From the IMG/VR virus record IMGVR_UViG_3300031521_000124, positions 1-44,636 of that record: 44,636 nucleotides of DNA; one strand, written 5' to 3'. The position numbers and the translations under genes are program-made. Below, in pieces: positions 8,681 to 17,515 of this stretch (position 1 is its first letter; each line of letters opens with the position of its first letter). The stretch comes from a virus. Under the pieces are notes generated by a model. The model was given only the letters and a program-made list of their open reading frames with translations, had not been told where the DNA came from and did not search any database.

Positions 8681-11071
8681 ATGCAAGAACACAATTATTT
8701 AATTCTTGAACGTTCTTCTCAAAATCTTCAAAAAATTACAAAAAATGGCAAAACAATGCTTGAAGGAGTATTTGCTGAATTTGGAATTGAAAATAGAAAT
8801 GGAAGAATATATGAAGAAAAAGAATATTTACCTCACTTAGAGTATTTGAAAAAGGATATTGCAAATGGCAACCTTCTTGGTGAATTAGACCACCCAGAAA
8901 GATTTGAAGTTGCTCTTGGTAGTGTTTCACATAGAATCTCTGAACTTTGGTATGATCAAGCTGCTCGTCAAGTAAAAGGCAGAATTGAAATTATCGATGG
9001 CACTCCAAAAGGACAAATTGCTAAATCATTATTGGAAGCAGGAGTTCCTCTTTCAATTTCTTCAAGAGCAGCTGGTACTGTTAACGAAGATAAAACCGTA
9101 TCTATTCAACAAATTTACACTTATGACTTGGTTGCTAAACCAGGTTTTGAATCAGCGCAATTGCACACAGTAAATGAAGGTGCAAATCCAAAGCAAACTG
9201 CTGAAATTAATAAGATGATTGCTCAATTAAACGAATCTTCAAATTCGCGTCAAGCACACAGCATAAATGAAAATTTAGGTTATAAAAATGACGAAAATCT
9301 TTTAATTATCGATTTAACAGACAAGTTTCCTCATCTTCAATTACGTGAAGAAGCTGCCGCAATTAATAAAACAAAAATAAACGAAAACAATCACATGGCA
9401 AACGAAAAACCAGAAGCTCACATGGATGAAGATGCTTTCCAAAGATGGACAGTATTTTTCAAAAAAGAACTTAGCGCCATTAATGAAAGGTTAGATCAAA
9501 TTCAAACTGGTGGTTCGCCACAAGACCTTACGAAAATTAAAAACTATATTGAAAAAATTCGTAAGATTCAAGAAGATTCTTTGAACTGGCAATCTGAAAT
9601 CGCTAAGGCAGTTAATGAAGTTGCAGTTCACTCGGACACTCTTGCAAAAAAGAGCAACAATCATTATGGATTAACTAAAAAGATAATCGAAACTGTAGGA
9701 CACAACGCAAAAGTGTTAAACGCTACACAAGATTGGACTTCAAAAGTAGCTAAAACTACAAACGCAATTGCTGAATCAGTAGATCATAACGCTAAGATGC
9801 TTAACGGTCTTAACGAATGGACAAGCCAACTTTCAAAAGGAGTTAATAAACTTAACGAATGGGGAGAAGAAAAAGCAAAAGCTATTAATGATATGCATGA
9901 TTGGGTAGGTACTCAAGCAAAAGCTATTAATGGAATGCATGAATGGACATCATCAATTGCTAAAAATCTTAATGGCACAGCTAATTGGGCCGAAGATATG
10001 TTCGGAAGAGCTATCAGTAAAGAAGATGCTACTAAAATTCTAGAATATGTTGAATTGACAGCTCAATCAAAAACTGATCCTAAACTTCGTGCAAAAATTG
10101 ATGAAATGCTTAAAACTAATTCAATAACAGCTAAACCTCTTAATGAATCGCATTTAAAAGGAATTGCTGTAATAGATTCAGTTAAAAGAACTGGTAATGT
10201 AAAAGTAAACACTGATGCAGGCAAAAGCACCGGAGTTGAATTCGACGAAAAAACAAAAACTATCATTGCAAAACTACGCAAAATAAAACTCTCAAAAGAA
10301 AAAATGCCAGTTGGAAATGATAAACTTCAAATGAATCCTAATAAAGCTGGTGGAAAACTTGGCGGTGGAAGTGGATTAAATAATGATCCTGCTAAATTAA
10401 AAGCTACCAAAGTTATTTCACAAGATACTTCTCTAGATGGTAAAGGACCAACAAAATCATATACGAGTAATCAACGTATGAAATTGAATCAAAAACCTGA
10501 TGGAAAAACAAATGAAAATTTTACTCCTATTGATATTCAAACTCGTAAATCGAATTTGGACACTAAACTTGAAAATATCATTAATACTTTAGAAAAACAA
10601 AAAAGCATTAATGAAACTGTTAAACGAGCATTTCCGTTCGTAGAACTTTTAAGTGAAAGCGATCAAAAAAGATTTGTCGGGTTAGATGCAACTGATAAAC
10701 AAAAAGTGGCTAATGAAGTTCAAAAGGTTCCTACATCTGATTCTAAAGTAATCGTTAAATTATGGGAAAATGCATTAACTGAAAACAAAATTGATCAACC
10801 TCTTTGGTTAACTTTGGCACCTAAAGTGTACAAAGATGCTTTTGCAAAAGCACCACAGGCAGTGAAAGAAAATGTTGAAGCTAAAGCAGAATTCTTTACT
10901 TTAAATACTCAATATCAGATTGACAATTTCTGGGAAACAAGTGGCGTAATTGCAAAACCTACATACTCGTTGAATGAATCTATTTCAGCAGTAACCCCAG
11001 AAGAAACTGAACAAAAATTAGATACTTTTGTTGCAGGAGTTGGAGAACAAATGAAACGTTTCTTTAACTAA
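8681..11071 (+). CDS. Prohead protease (gp21-like, S77) fused to capsid scaffold (796 aa)
   Basis: Residues 1-165 form a T4 gp21-type prohead protease: GELDHPERF with catalytic His71, SISSRAAG with the nucleophile Ser127/128, and YDLVAKPG with Asp149 as probable third residue. From about 165 on, the chain is a charged, helical scaffold. Residues about 290-430 hold repeats spaced by N-x-W (ATQDW, GLNEWTSQL, DMHDWVG, GMHEWTSSI) that suit a long coiled coil. L/I-N-E sites, the T4-type cleavage motif, recur (QLNES, SINEN, PLNES, SINET, SLNES), so the scaffold is probably cut up by its own protease. In T4 these are separate genes (21 and 22). The major capsid gene follows after 98 nt. Confidence 0.85.
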   Translation: MQEHNYLILERSSQNLQKITKNGKTMLEGVFAEFGIENRNGRIYEEKEYLPHLEYLKKDIANGNLLGELDHPERFEVALGSVSHRISELWYDQAARQVKGRIEIIDGTPKGQIAKSLLEAGVPLSISSRAAGTVNEDKTVSIQQIYTYDLVAKPGFESAQLHTVNEGANPKQTAEINKMIAQLNESSNSRQAHSINENLGYKNDENLLIIDLTDKFPHLQLREEAAAINKTKINENNHMANEKPEAHMDEDAFQRWTVFFKKELSAINERLDQIQTGGSPQDLTKIKNYIEKIRKIQEDSLNWQSEIAKAVNEVAVHSDTLAKKSNNHYGLTKKIIETVGHNAKVLNATQDWTSKVAKTTNAIAESVDHNAKMLNGLNEWTSQLSKGVNKLNEWGEEKAKAINDMHDWVGTQAKAINGMHEWTSSIAKNLNGTANWAEDMFGRAISKEDATKILEYVELTAQSKTDPKLRAKIDEMLKTNSITAKPLNESHLKGIAVIDSVKRTGNVKVNTDAGKSTGVEFDEKTKTIIAKLRKIKLSKEKMPVGNDKLQMNPNKAGGKLGGGSGLNNDPAKLKATKVISQDTSLDGKGPTKSYTSNQRMKLNQKPDGKTNENFTPIDIQTRKSNLDTKLENIINTLEKQKSINETVKRAFPFVELLSESDQKRFVGLDATDKQKVANEVQKVPTSDSKVIVKLWENALTENKIDQPLWLTLAPKVYKDAFAKAPQAVKENVEAKAEFFTLNTQYQIDNFWETSGVIAKPTYSLNESISAVTPEETEQKLDTFVAGVGEQMKRFFN

Positions 11072-11169
11072 TTTTTAATGCACTAAGTATACAATTACAG
11101 TAGTTAAACTGTGATAAATAAAAAGAATAACAAAACTTTAACAAAAAAAAATAAAATAAAGAAACTTAA

Positions 11170-12903
11170 ATGAAACAATTAAACGAACAAGCAATTGTAG
11201 CAAAATGGTCACCAATGATCGAATCAGTTACAGGGCTTACTGACAAAGCAAAATTGTCATGGGTTGCTAAATATGCTCACTTTCACGCTTTGAATGAAGC
11301 TGCAATGGGCGGAGTATCTGCTCCTTATTCAACTCTTTACAACGTACCTGGCGTAGGTAATGCAGTTCCTGCATCACAAGCTGGTACAAGTGGTCTTCAA
11401 CAATCACAAGCAGCATCAAAAGGATCAGGTGACAAATGGCCTGCATTACTTCCAATGGCTTTACAAGTAGCTACTAGAACCGTAGGGTTTGACGTAGTAA
11501 ATGTAATCCCAATGCCAGGTGCAACCGGAGTTATCTCTTACTTAGATTATGTTTATGCAGGTGGTAAACAACCTTATGGCGCACAGCCAGGAACAGCTGC
11601 AAATCCTAACCCTAGCGCAGCAGCAATTGCTCTTCAAGAAGCTCCATATGCATTTAAACTTGCTGTAGATGCTTCAACAAAAGGATGGTTAACTGATGGT
11701 AAATTAGTATCATTCTCTGCAAACGCATCACTTGGTGGTGGAAAGTACATGACTGCTAACTACATTGGAAAAGCACGTATTGATGGTTATGCAATGTTCA
11801 AAACAACCGCATTTGGAAACGGAGCTACTAATCTAGCTGACGTATTTGATGGTTCAGCAACTGTAACTATTGACTCTTCACTTGCAACTGTAGCTACTTA
11901 TCCTACTCTTATTTCAACTTTGGAAGATCAAGTTCAAGGTTTTACTGGTGCAGGTACAACTGACACAGACGCATGGGCTGGAACATTCGTTTCAGGAACA
12001 ACTCTTTACGAACCAATGGATAGAGGAACTGGAGAAAACACTTACCCAAGATCACTTGGTCTTCAAGTTTTCACCAAATTTATCGGAGTTGGAACTTATC
12101 AAGTTGCCGTAAACGTAACTCAAGAACAAATCCAAGACCTTAACAAACAATGGGGTATTGATGTTATTGCAATGGTTGAAAATGCTGGTATCAATGAAAT
12201 CAGCCAATCAATTAACAAACACATCTTATCACGTCTTTTCAGTTTAGGTTGGAAAAACCACGTAAAAGCTAACGATGTTGAAGGTATCAACCTTAACATG
12301 AACTGCACATCAACTGGTGCACTTACATCAATCGCTTATGCTTATGCTGATGGCGAAAACACTGTAACAACTACATCAATGACTATCCCTGGTTTTGCAA
12401 CTTATGCTTCAGTGGTAGGTGCAACTTTTGAAAACCAAGACACCATAATCAAACGTGTAATGGCTAACATCCTTGCAGCTGGTAATGTTGTAATGCAAAG
12501 AGGTCGTAGAGGTCCTGCTAATTTTATTGTTACTAACCTTAAATTGGCTACCGCATTGCAAACAAACAGTGGATATACTTTCTCACCGATTGTAAACACA
12601 TTCACTCAGTCAAACGGTTCATTGTATCCTCTTGGAACAATCGCTGGTATGACATTATATGTTGACCCTAACATGCTTTACTCAGACACACGTGTTTTAG
12701 TAGGACGTAAAGGTGCAAGCGACGAACCTGGCGTAATATTCGCACCATATCTTATGGCTGAAAGCGTTAAGCTTATCACCGAAGGTACAGGCGCTCCTAA
12801 GGTAATTATCAAATCAAGATATGCATTAGTAGATGCAGGTTTCCATCCAGAAACTCAATACTTGACATTGTTCTTTGCTACAAACGCTGGAGCAGTTATA
12901 TAA
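11170..12903 (+). CDS. Major capsid protein, T4 gp23-like (577 aa)
   Basis: GDKWPALLPMALQVATRTVG (from about residue 86) and FDVVNVIPMPG are hallmark segments of the T4 gp23 HK97-fold capsid family, followed by the YLDYVYAGGKQ segment. Further family signatures include the YQVAVNVTQEQIQDL segment and RGRRGPANFIV. The N-terminal LNE|AAMGG (cut after Glu43) fits the prohead protease consensus, so about 43 residues should be removed on maturation; T4 gp23 loses 65. At 577 aa it is slightly longer than T4 gp23 (521). Codons are more GC-rich and regular than the neighbours, as expected for the most expressed protein. A strong terminator follows 28 nt downstream. Confidence 0.95.
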   Translation: MKQLNEQAIVAKWSPMIESVTGLTDKAKLSWVAKYAHFHALNEAAMGGVSAPYSTLYNVPGVGNAVPASQAGTSGLQQSQAASKGSGDKWPALLPMALQVATRTVGFDVVNVIPMPGATGVISYLDYVYAGGKQPYGAQPGTAANPNPSAAAIALQEAPYAFKLAVDASTKGWLTDGKLVSFSANASLGGGKYMTANYIGKARIDGYAMFKTTAFGNGATNLADVFDGSATVTIDSSLATVATYPTLISTLEDQVQGFTGAGTTDTDAWAGTFVSGTTLYEPMDRGTGENTYPRSLGLQVFTKFIGVGTYQVAVNVTQEQIQDLNKQWGIDVIAMVENAGINEISQSINKHILSRLFSLGWKNHVKANDVEGINLNMNCTSTGALTSIAYAYADGENTVTTTSMTIPGFATYASVVGATFENQDTIIKRVMANILAAGNVVMQRGRRGPANFIVTNLKLATALQTNSGYTFSPIVNTFTQSNGSLYPLGTIAGMTLYVDPNMLYSDTRVLVGRKGASDEPGVIFAPYLMAESVKLITEGTGAPKVIIKSRYALVDAGFHPETQYLTLFFATNAGAVI

Positions 12904-12931
12904 TCTTTAACTTCTATTAATTTAGAATTCT

Positions 12932-12960
12932 AAAGAGGGGGCAATGCTCCCTCTTTTTTT
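12932..12960 (+). terminator. Intrinsic terminator after the capsid gene
   Basis: AAAGAGGGGGC, a 3-nt loop AAT, GCTCCCTCTTT, then a T-run: an 11-bp stem with one G-U pair, directly downstream of the major capsid stop. It insulates the following homing endonuclease from capsid transcription. Confidence 0.9.
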
Positions 12961-13038
12961 ATGTTTAAAACTTTTATGTGCATTTAGTATATAAATCTTA
13001 ATTGAAGCAGGTTAATATATAAAGTATATACATAAGAT

Positions 13039-14781
13039 ATGATTTGTAAAATAGAAAATTGCCAATTTGAAAATGAATCCCAAAGAAGTTTCATTCATCA
13101 CATTAAACATGAGCATAATATTAATTCTTTAGAAGAGTATTTTAATGATTTCGAAGCTGTTTCGCCTGTAAAATGTGAATACTGTAATAATGAAGCATCA
13201 TGGAACGATAAAACTCATTTATATCGTAAAGTCTGTCATGATAAAAAGTGTATAGGAAAGTATGCTCATAGTATTGCAAAAGAAAATAATTTCAAAAATT
13301 TCGGTATAACAAATGTAAGCCAATTACAAAAAGTCAGAGATAAAATTGATGCTACTAAATTTCAACGATATGGAAGTTCCCATTATAATAATATTGATAA
13401 AAATAAGCAAACTTGTTTAGAAAGATATAATGTTGATAATGGTTCAAAAACACAAGAATCAAAAGAGAAAATCTCTAAAAAATATAATGAATCAAATAAA
13501 GAGAATAGAAAACAAAAGACTATTGAAACTAATCAATTAAAATATAACGTTGATTGGAATTCTCAATCTATAATAATGCAAGAACATCGAAAAGAATCAA
13601 ATTTATCAAAATATGGTGTCGAGCATCCTATGCAGAATAAAGAATTTTATGAAAAACGAAAATCTGATTTTTTAGAAAAATTTGGTTATGCATATATAAC
13701 ACAAATTCCGGATGTTCGTGCAAAAATATCTTCTACTAATTACGAAAAATCCAAACAACAAATTTTAAATATTTTCAAAGATGTTATCGTCGGTTTTCCA
13801 GAATATGGATTAGTTACAATTAAATGTCCAGTATGCAAACAAGAATCAACTATGCCAGCAGGATTTATGATGCAACGAAACAAATTCACTACCGATATTT
13901 GTTTGCATTGTACACCATATAATATTCCAAGTTATGTGCAGATTCAATTAAGTAAATGGATAGAAGGTCTTGGAATAGAAGTAAAAAATAATTATAAAAT
14001 TCCCGGCAGTCAAAAAGAAATCGATATTTTTATTCCAGAAAAGAATATTGGATTTGAATTTAATGGAATATACTGGCATAGTGATAAATTCCAACCGAAA
14101 TTTTCCCATAAAAATAAAAAAATGCTTGGTATTAATGCAGGAATTAATATTATTACAATTTGGGAAGATGATTATCATGGAAAATGGGATATTATTGCTA
14201 GTAAGATAAAAAATTCTGTTGGATTACCCGAAGAATCTATAGGAGCAAGAAAATGTCAAATTAAAAATATTGATAATAAAACTGCTAAAGAATTTATATC
14301 ATCCAATCATATTCAGGGATTTATAAATGCCAAAATTTGTATTGGACTTTATTATAAAGATGAATTAGTTTCTGTAATTTCTTTTGGAAGGCGAAATGGT
14401 TTAAAGGAAAATGAATGGGAAATATTAAGATTTTGTTCAAAATTGGGTTATAATGTGCAAGGCGCTTTTAGTAAACTTATAAAGCATTTTAAAGAAATTT
14501 ATATGCCTACAGTGATAGTTACATATATTGATTTAGACTGGTGTAATTATAGAAATAATGTCTATGAAAAAAACGGATTTGAATTTGTATCAGAAACTGA
14601 GCCTGGCTATACATACACAACTGGTAAATATCGAGAATCTCGACAAAAATATCAAAAACATAAACTTGTAAAAGAAGGATACGACATAAATAAAACTGAA
14701 TCTGTTATTATGTCTGAAAGGGGTTATTATAAAGTTTGGAATTGTGGCAACTTAAAATATAAATGGACTCGTAAGCAATAA
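13039..14781 (+). CDS. Homing endonuclease, zinc repeats plus VSR-like nuclease (580 aa)
   Basis: The N-terminus has a C2H2-like finger (C3, C8, H21, H27) and a C-x2-C pair (CEYCN). Repeated segments of the type F-x-x-Y-G-x-x-x then follow (KFQRYGSSHY, CLERYNVDNG, NLSKYGVEHP, FLEKFGYAY), as in the DNA-binding repeats of large phage endonucleases. Residues about 320-350 carry the VSR-like core (EIDIFIPEKNIGFEFNGIYW, then HS). The C-terminal domain (ARKC, NHIQGF, VISFGRRN, EILRFCSKL) is shared with the 6585-8450 gene. It sits just after the capsid terminator with its own AT-rich promoter-like leader. It probably spreads by cutting relatives near the capsid genes. Confidence 0.8.
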   Translation: MICKIENCQFENESQRSFIHHIKHEHNINSLEEYFNDFEAVSPVKCEYCNNEASWNDKTHLYRKVCHDKKCIGKYAHSIAKENNFKNFGITNVSQLQKVRDKIDATKFQRYGSSHYNNIDKNKQTCLERYNVDNGSKTQESKEKISKKYNESNKENRKQKTIETNQLKYNVDWNSQSIIMQEHRKESNLSKYGVEHPMQNKEFYEKRKSDFLEKFGYAYITQIPDVRAKISSTNYEKSKQQILNIFKDVIVGFPEYGLVTIKCPVCKQESTMPAGFMMQRNKFTTDICLHCTPYNIPSYVQIQLSKWIEGLGIEVKNNYKIPGSQKEIDIFIPEKNIGFEFNGIYWHSDKFQPKFSHKNKKMLGINAGINIITIWEDDYHGKWDIIASKIKNSVGLPEESIGARKCQIKNIDNKTAKEFISSNHIQGFINAKICIGLYYKDELVSVISFGRRNGLKENEWEILRFCSKLGYNVQGAFSKLIKHFKEIYMPTVIVTYIDLDWCNYRNNVYEKNGFEFVSETEPGYTYTTGKYRESRQKYQKHKLVKEGYDINKTESVIMSERGYYKVWNCGNLKYKWTRKQ

Positions 14782-14807
14782 ATATAAAAAATCTCAAAAT
14801 AAACTGA

Positions 14808-14821
14808 AATATATAGTAAAA
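14808..14821 (+). promoter_or_regulatory. Candidate phage late promoter box
   Basis: AATATATAGTAAAA, 21 nt before the ATG at 14843. It differs from the boxes at 8654 and 39635 by a single base at the same variable position. Support comes from recurrence upstream of + strand genes; no start-site data. Confidence 0.4.
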
Positions 14822-14842
14822 GAAATAAAATAATTTAGCCTC

Positions 14843-15061
14843 ATGACCGAAAAAACAAATTCTCAATTGACATTAGATGTTAGCACATTGATTTATAACA
14901 CAGCTAATATCAGTGCTGACTTAACTATGACATCCATATCCCGTGTTGGGTTAAAAGATGCTAGTGGTAGTAATGGTGATGTTTTTATTTTAGATTCATC
15001 CCTCTATTTAAAAATGAATGATGTTTGGCATTTTATTCTTTGCCCATCAATCGTTTTGTAA
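14843..15061 (+). CDS. Hypothetical small virion-associated protein (72 aa)
   Basis: A Ser/Thr-rich beta protein ending in a hydrophobic run (WHFILCPSIVL). No catalytic motif, signal peptide or clear membrane helix. It lies in the late + strand block between a candidate late promoter (14808) and a strong terminator (15080), so it is a one-gene transcript. A small head-decoration or structural role is a guess from position alone. Confidence 0.5.
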   Translation: MTEKTNSQLTLDVSTLIYNTANISADLTMTSISRVGLKDASGSNGDVFILDSSLYLKMNDVWHFILCPSIVL

Positions 15062-15079
15062 ACATACTTGTAAACGCGC

Positions 15080-15107
15080 AAAAAGAGAGCAATTGCTCTC
15101 TTTTTTT
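15080..15107. terminator. Perfect palindromic bidirectional terminator
   Basis: AAAAAGAGAGCAA (15080-15092) followed directly by its exact complement (15093-15105) and further Ts. It stands between the convergent genes ending at 15061 (+) and 15153 (-) and marks the boundary of the late capsid block. Confidence 0.9.
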
Positions 15108-15152
15108 ATGATGATACCTTAAAACTTTTTGCCTCCATATTAAATCCAGCAT

Positions 15153-15899
15153 TTAAATATTTCCTCTATGATGATTAAATAATTGCCCATAAGGAGAATT
15201 TGAAAATTCTGATTTGAAATCATTTCCAAATTGAGTAGGGTCTCTAAACAATTCAAAATTATTTCTTACACTTAAGATTGTTAGCACTGATTGATCATGT
15301 CTATGATCTTTGAATTCCATGAAATTTTGTTTGCCTGCCATGTTTGGCCCATCTGTTACAATTTGCCAATTTCTCATGTACTTTTGCCATTCTTTTAAAA
15401 ATTCTATATTTGCTGAGGTTTTTTCCCAAAGAGAAACCGCTCCATTTATCATATTTGCATTCCAATACTTAGGTTCATCTGCCTCACATAAAACAAAACA
15501 ATCTCGTTTTGTCCACATCTTTGCGATATGTGAAGGTACACCAACAGGTGGAAGCTTAAAAATGGTCTTGCCACCATTCACGTTTCCTCTCGTCACTTCA
15601 AATAATGGAGTAAGGTTATCCAATACACTTAATCCTGCGTCTGAATATAGTACAACGTCGCCATCATCTAATCCTTGAAATGTCTCAAGAATAATAAATG
15701 CTTTCCATATCCAATACCCTGCTCCTCTTGGTTGTGATAGAATAAAAGCATTTTTCTTGCCAAACTCTGTATTATTAATATAAGCGGGATTATATGCAAT
15801 AAATTCATCTACTTTTCCAAGATCGAGTGATGATGTTCGAAGCAAACTTAAACTGTTTGCATATTTTTCATTTCCAAATGAGATATGAACCTTTTTCAT
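15153..15899 (-). CDS. GT-A-like glycosyltransferase (248 aa)
   Basis: The N-terminus (KKVHISFGNEKYANSL) and the segments SQPRGAGYWIWKAFIIL, VLYSDAG and MINGAVSLWEK resemble GT-A fold sugar transferases of capsule and LPS loci; YSDAG stands where a D-x-D metal site is expected. The late HDQSVLTIL segment is also typical of the family. The sugar donor cannot be assigned. It is the last gene of a minus-strand operon, about 12 kb away from the main sugar-transfer cluster. Start chosen at the only early ATG. Confidence 0.65.
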   Translation of the reverse strand: MKKVHISFGNEKYANSLSLLRTSSLDLGKVDEFIAYNPAYINNTEFGKKNAFILSQPRGAGYWIWKAFIILETFQGLDDGDVVLYSDAGLSVLDNLTPLFEVTRGNVNGGKTIFKLPPVGVPSHIAKMWTKRDCFVLCEADEPKYWNANMINGAVSLWEKTSANIEFLKEWQKYMRNWQIVTDGPNMAGKQNFMEFKDHRHDQSVLTILSVRNNFELFRDPTQFGNDFKSEFSNSPYGQLFNHHRGNI

Positions 15900-15923
15900 C
15901 GATTTAAATTTATGATATTATTC

Positions 15924-16301
15924 CTAAGATATTGTGCCAGTTATTTCTAGCATATATTCGACAGTTTTCCAATCTACATATAATTTACCTAAATCTACTA
16001 TCAAAGGAATTCCAAGGCCGGCATCATCAATATAAATATCTGCCCATACTTTTGGAGAGGATGTCCACCCTTGTCGAGGATTTCGATTAATGCCATATAA
16101 GGGAATATCATTTTCTTTGAACCAATTAACAGCATCAGTTAGATATGAAGTTTTATCATTATCACTTCTCATTGTATTCAAAATGAGCTGATGCCCATTA
16201 GCTACAAGTTTTTTTAATACAGGAACTGCTCCAATATCTTTTCCTATTAAAGGAAATTCATGCGTGACACATGTCCCGTCAAAATCAATTCCAATTGTCA
16301 T
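15924..16301 (-). CDS. HAD-like hydrolase, BT0820 type (125 aa)
   Basis: HAD motif I is DFDGT (residues 6-10, nucleophile Asp6), with ILNTMRSD as motif II (Thr43) and YIDD near residues 91-94 as motif III/IV acidic residues. Length and the NENDIP-like middle match the small Bacteroides BT0820-type phosphatases. Substrate unknown; a sugar phosphate or nucleotide is plausible. The stop is TAG followed after one codon by TAA. The upstream membrane-protein gene overlaps its start by 4 nt (ATGA), so translation is coupled. Confidence 0.75.
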   Translation of the reverse strand: MTIGIDFDGTCVTHEFPLIGKDIGAVPVLKKLVANGHQLILNTMRSDNDKTSYLTDAVNWFKENDIPLYGINRNPRQGWTSSPKVWADIYIDDAGLGIPLIVDLGKLYVDWKTVEYMLEITGTIS

Positions 16302-16486
16302 TTTTTTATTCTTAATGAATTAATTATGCATTCCATCCAATCCAGCACATCGATATAATATTTACTATAAAAGATGTCATGTTTTGTAATCCACATATAT
16401 GGAAAGTATAAAAACATTCCCAAAAATAGCATTAAAATTGCAACTATTTTAAATACGATAAATAGCAAAACTCTTAGTATTTTCAT
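16298..16486 (-). CDS. Small membrane protein (62 aa)
   Basis: One long hydrophobic stretch covers residues 4-34 (two short helices or one long one), followed by a hydrophilic tail with Trp and Tyr. The N-terminal MKILR puts positive charge before the helix. The TGA stop overlaps the ATG of the HAD gene. Inner-membrane location is expected. Function unknown. Confidence 0.6.
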   Translation of the reverse strand: MKILRVLLFIVFKIVAILMLFLGMFLYFPYMWITKHDIFYSKYYIDVLDWMECIINSLRIKK

Positions 16487-16492
16487 ATGTTT

Positions 16493-17317
16493 TTATTTTT
16501 GATATACTGATACATTTTTTACAATCATCGGAGTCAAGTTGTCTAAATTAAAATATTGTTGTACTCCTGTTCCAATAATTATTTGCTGAGCCTCAGACAT
16601 AGCATTCAATACTTCAGGATCTGTTATTTCTCTAACAAGATAGCCATTATAGTATAATTTAATAAAGTCTCTTTCCCACCAAATAATATAGGTAATAAAA
16701 TCTTCAGTTACTTTATTTGGAAGTCTATGAGTGCAAGCTCCTGCTGCATAATTACCACCTTGGCCATCACTCATATGAATATTTGATTGTAAATTTCTAT
16801 TGTTGTGATAATCATTAGTACCATCTGAATAACCTTCTAATAAATCAATTTCTGGAGGCCAATTTGCAACTCCTGTTAGCCACAAAGCCGGCCAAAGTTG
16901 TACACCACTTGGCAAAATTGCCTCAAATAAAAATATGCCATATTTCCAAGATGCCCGTGAGCGCATTACTCCTACTGCATTTGGAATAGTTATAGCTCCG
17001 AAATTTCTTGATTTTTCAACAGCCGAAAAAGATATGGATGATGCTGAATGATGTGAAGTGCTTATAAGTTTTATTTGCTCAGGATCAAACCAGCATGTTA
17101 AATTTCCGGGATGATAAGGTTGTCCCCACCATGTAGAGCCATCTTCCCAATTAGTCTTCCAATCATTTTCAAAATAATCGTAGAATATTTTTTTATATTC
17201 TGAGGGAATTAAGAAAGGGCCGGATTTTTCAATGTTAAAAATATATCTCGTTAAATTAGCAAACCCCAATTTAAATCTCGAGAGTGCATCGTTAAATGTA
17301 ATTTTATATTTTGCCAT
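16493..17317 (-). CDS. Glycoside hydrolase family 16-like enzyme (274 aa)
   Basis: The GH16 catalytic signature E-x-D-x-x-E is intact as EIDLLE (about residues 157-162), with Glu157 as nucleophile and Glu162 as acid/base by family rule. The preceding VQLWPALWLTGVANWPP and the earlier KYGIFLFEAILPSG strand are also GH16 hallmarks. Family members cut beta-1,3/1,4 glucans, agar, carrageenan and similar glycans. There is no signal peptide, so it is either a virion depolymerase or released at lysis. It lies 11 nt after a 56-aa gene in the operon containing the suppressor tRNA. Length is normal for a single GH16 domain. Confidence 0.8.
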   Translation of the reverse strand: MAKYKITFNDALSRFKLGFANLTRYIFNIEKSGPFLIPSEYKKIFYDYFENDWKTNWEDGSTWWGQPYHPGNLTCWFDPEQIKLISTSHHSASSISFSAVEKSRNFGAITIPNAVGVMRSRASWKYGIFLFEAILPSGVQLWPALWLTGVANWPPEIDLLEGYSDGTNDYHNNRNLQSNIHMSDGQGGNYAAGACTHRLPNKVTEDFITYIIWWERDFIKLYYNGYLVREITDPEVLNAMSEAQQIIIGTGVQQYFNLDNLTPMIVKNVSVYQK

Positions 17318-17328
17318 TTTTATTCTAT

Positions 17329-17499
17329 TTATCTCTGGTCATCATTATTTAAACGTTCAAGGACAATGCGAGCTATCTCTCGAAATCCCAGAATATCTTT
17401 TGTGTCGTTGCGGTACATGCCGCCATTGTGAACGTAGTATGTTTCTTTCATTGCATTGACAATCTGCTCGATGTCTGGGTGATCTTCTATTTTTTCCAT
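17329..17499 (-). CDS. Small hypothetical protein (56 aa)
   Basis: ATG at 17497-17499, stop TAA 17329-17331. The peptide is charged and starts MEKIEDHPDIEQIVNAMKET; it has a Tyr-Tyr-Val-His-Asn-Gly segment in the middle and an amphipathic helix at the end (REIARIVLERL). Codon use looks natural. It lies 16 nt downstream of the suppressor tRNA and 11 nt before the GH16 gene, so it shares their transcript. Function unknown. Confidence 0.6.
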   Translation of the reverse strand: MEKIEDHPDIEQIVNAMKETYYVHNGGMYRNDTKDILGFREIARIVLERLNNDDQR

Positions 17500-17515
17500 G
17501 ATTTGTATTTTTTTG

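Noticed and set aside
11128-11143. Exact 16-base repeat TAACAAAACTTTAACA, also at 44059-44074
   Set aside because: Both copies are in very AT-rich non-coding sequence. A repeat of this length is expected by chance in about 45 kb, and no shared context supports a function.
15310-15678. Plus-strand open frame opposite the glycosyltransferase at 15153-15899
   Set aside because: It is antisense to a gene with clear GT-A-like motifs and shows no recognisable protein features.
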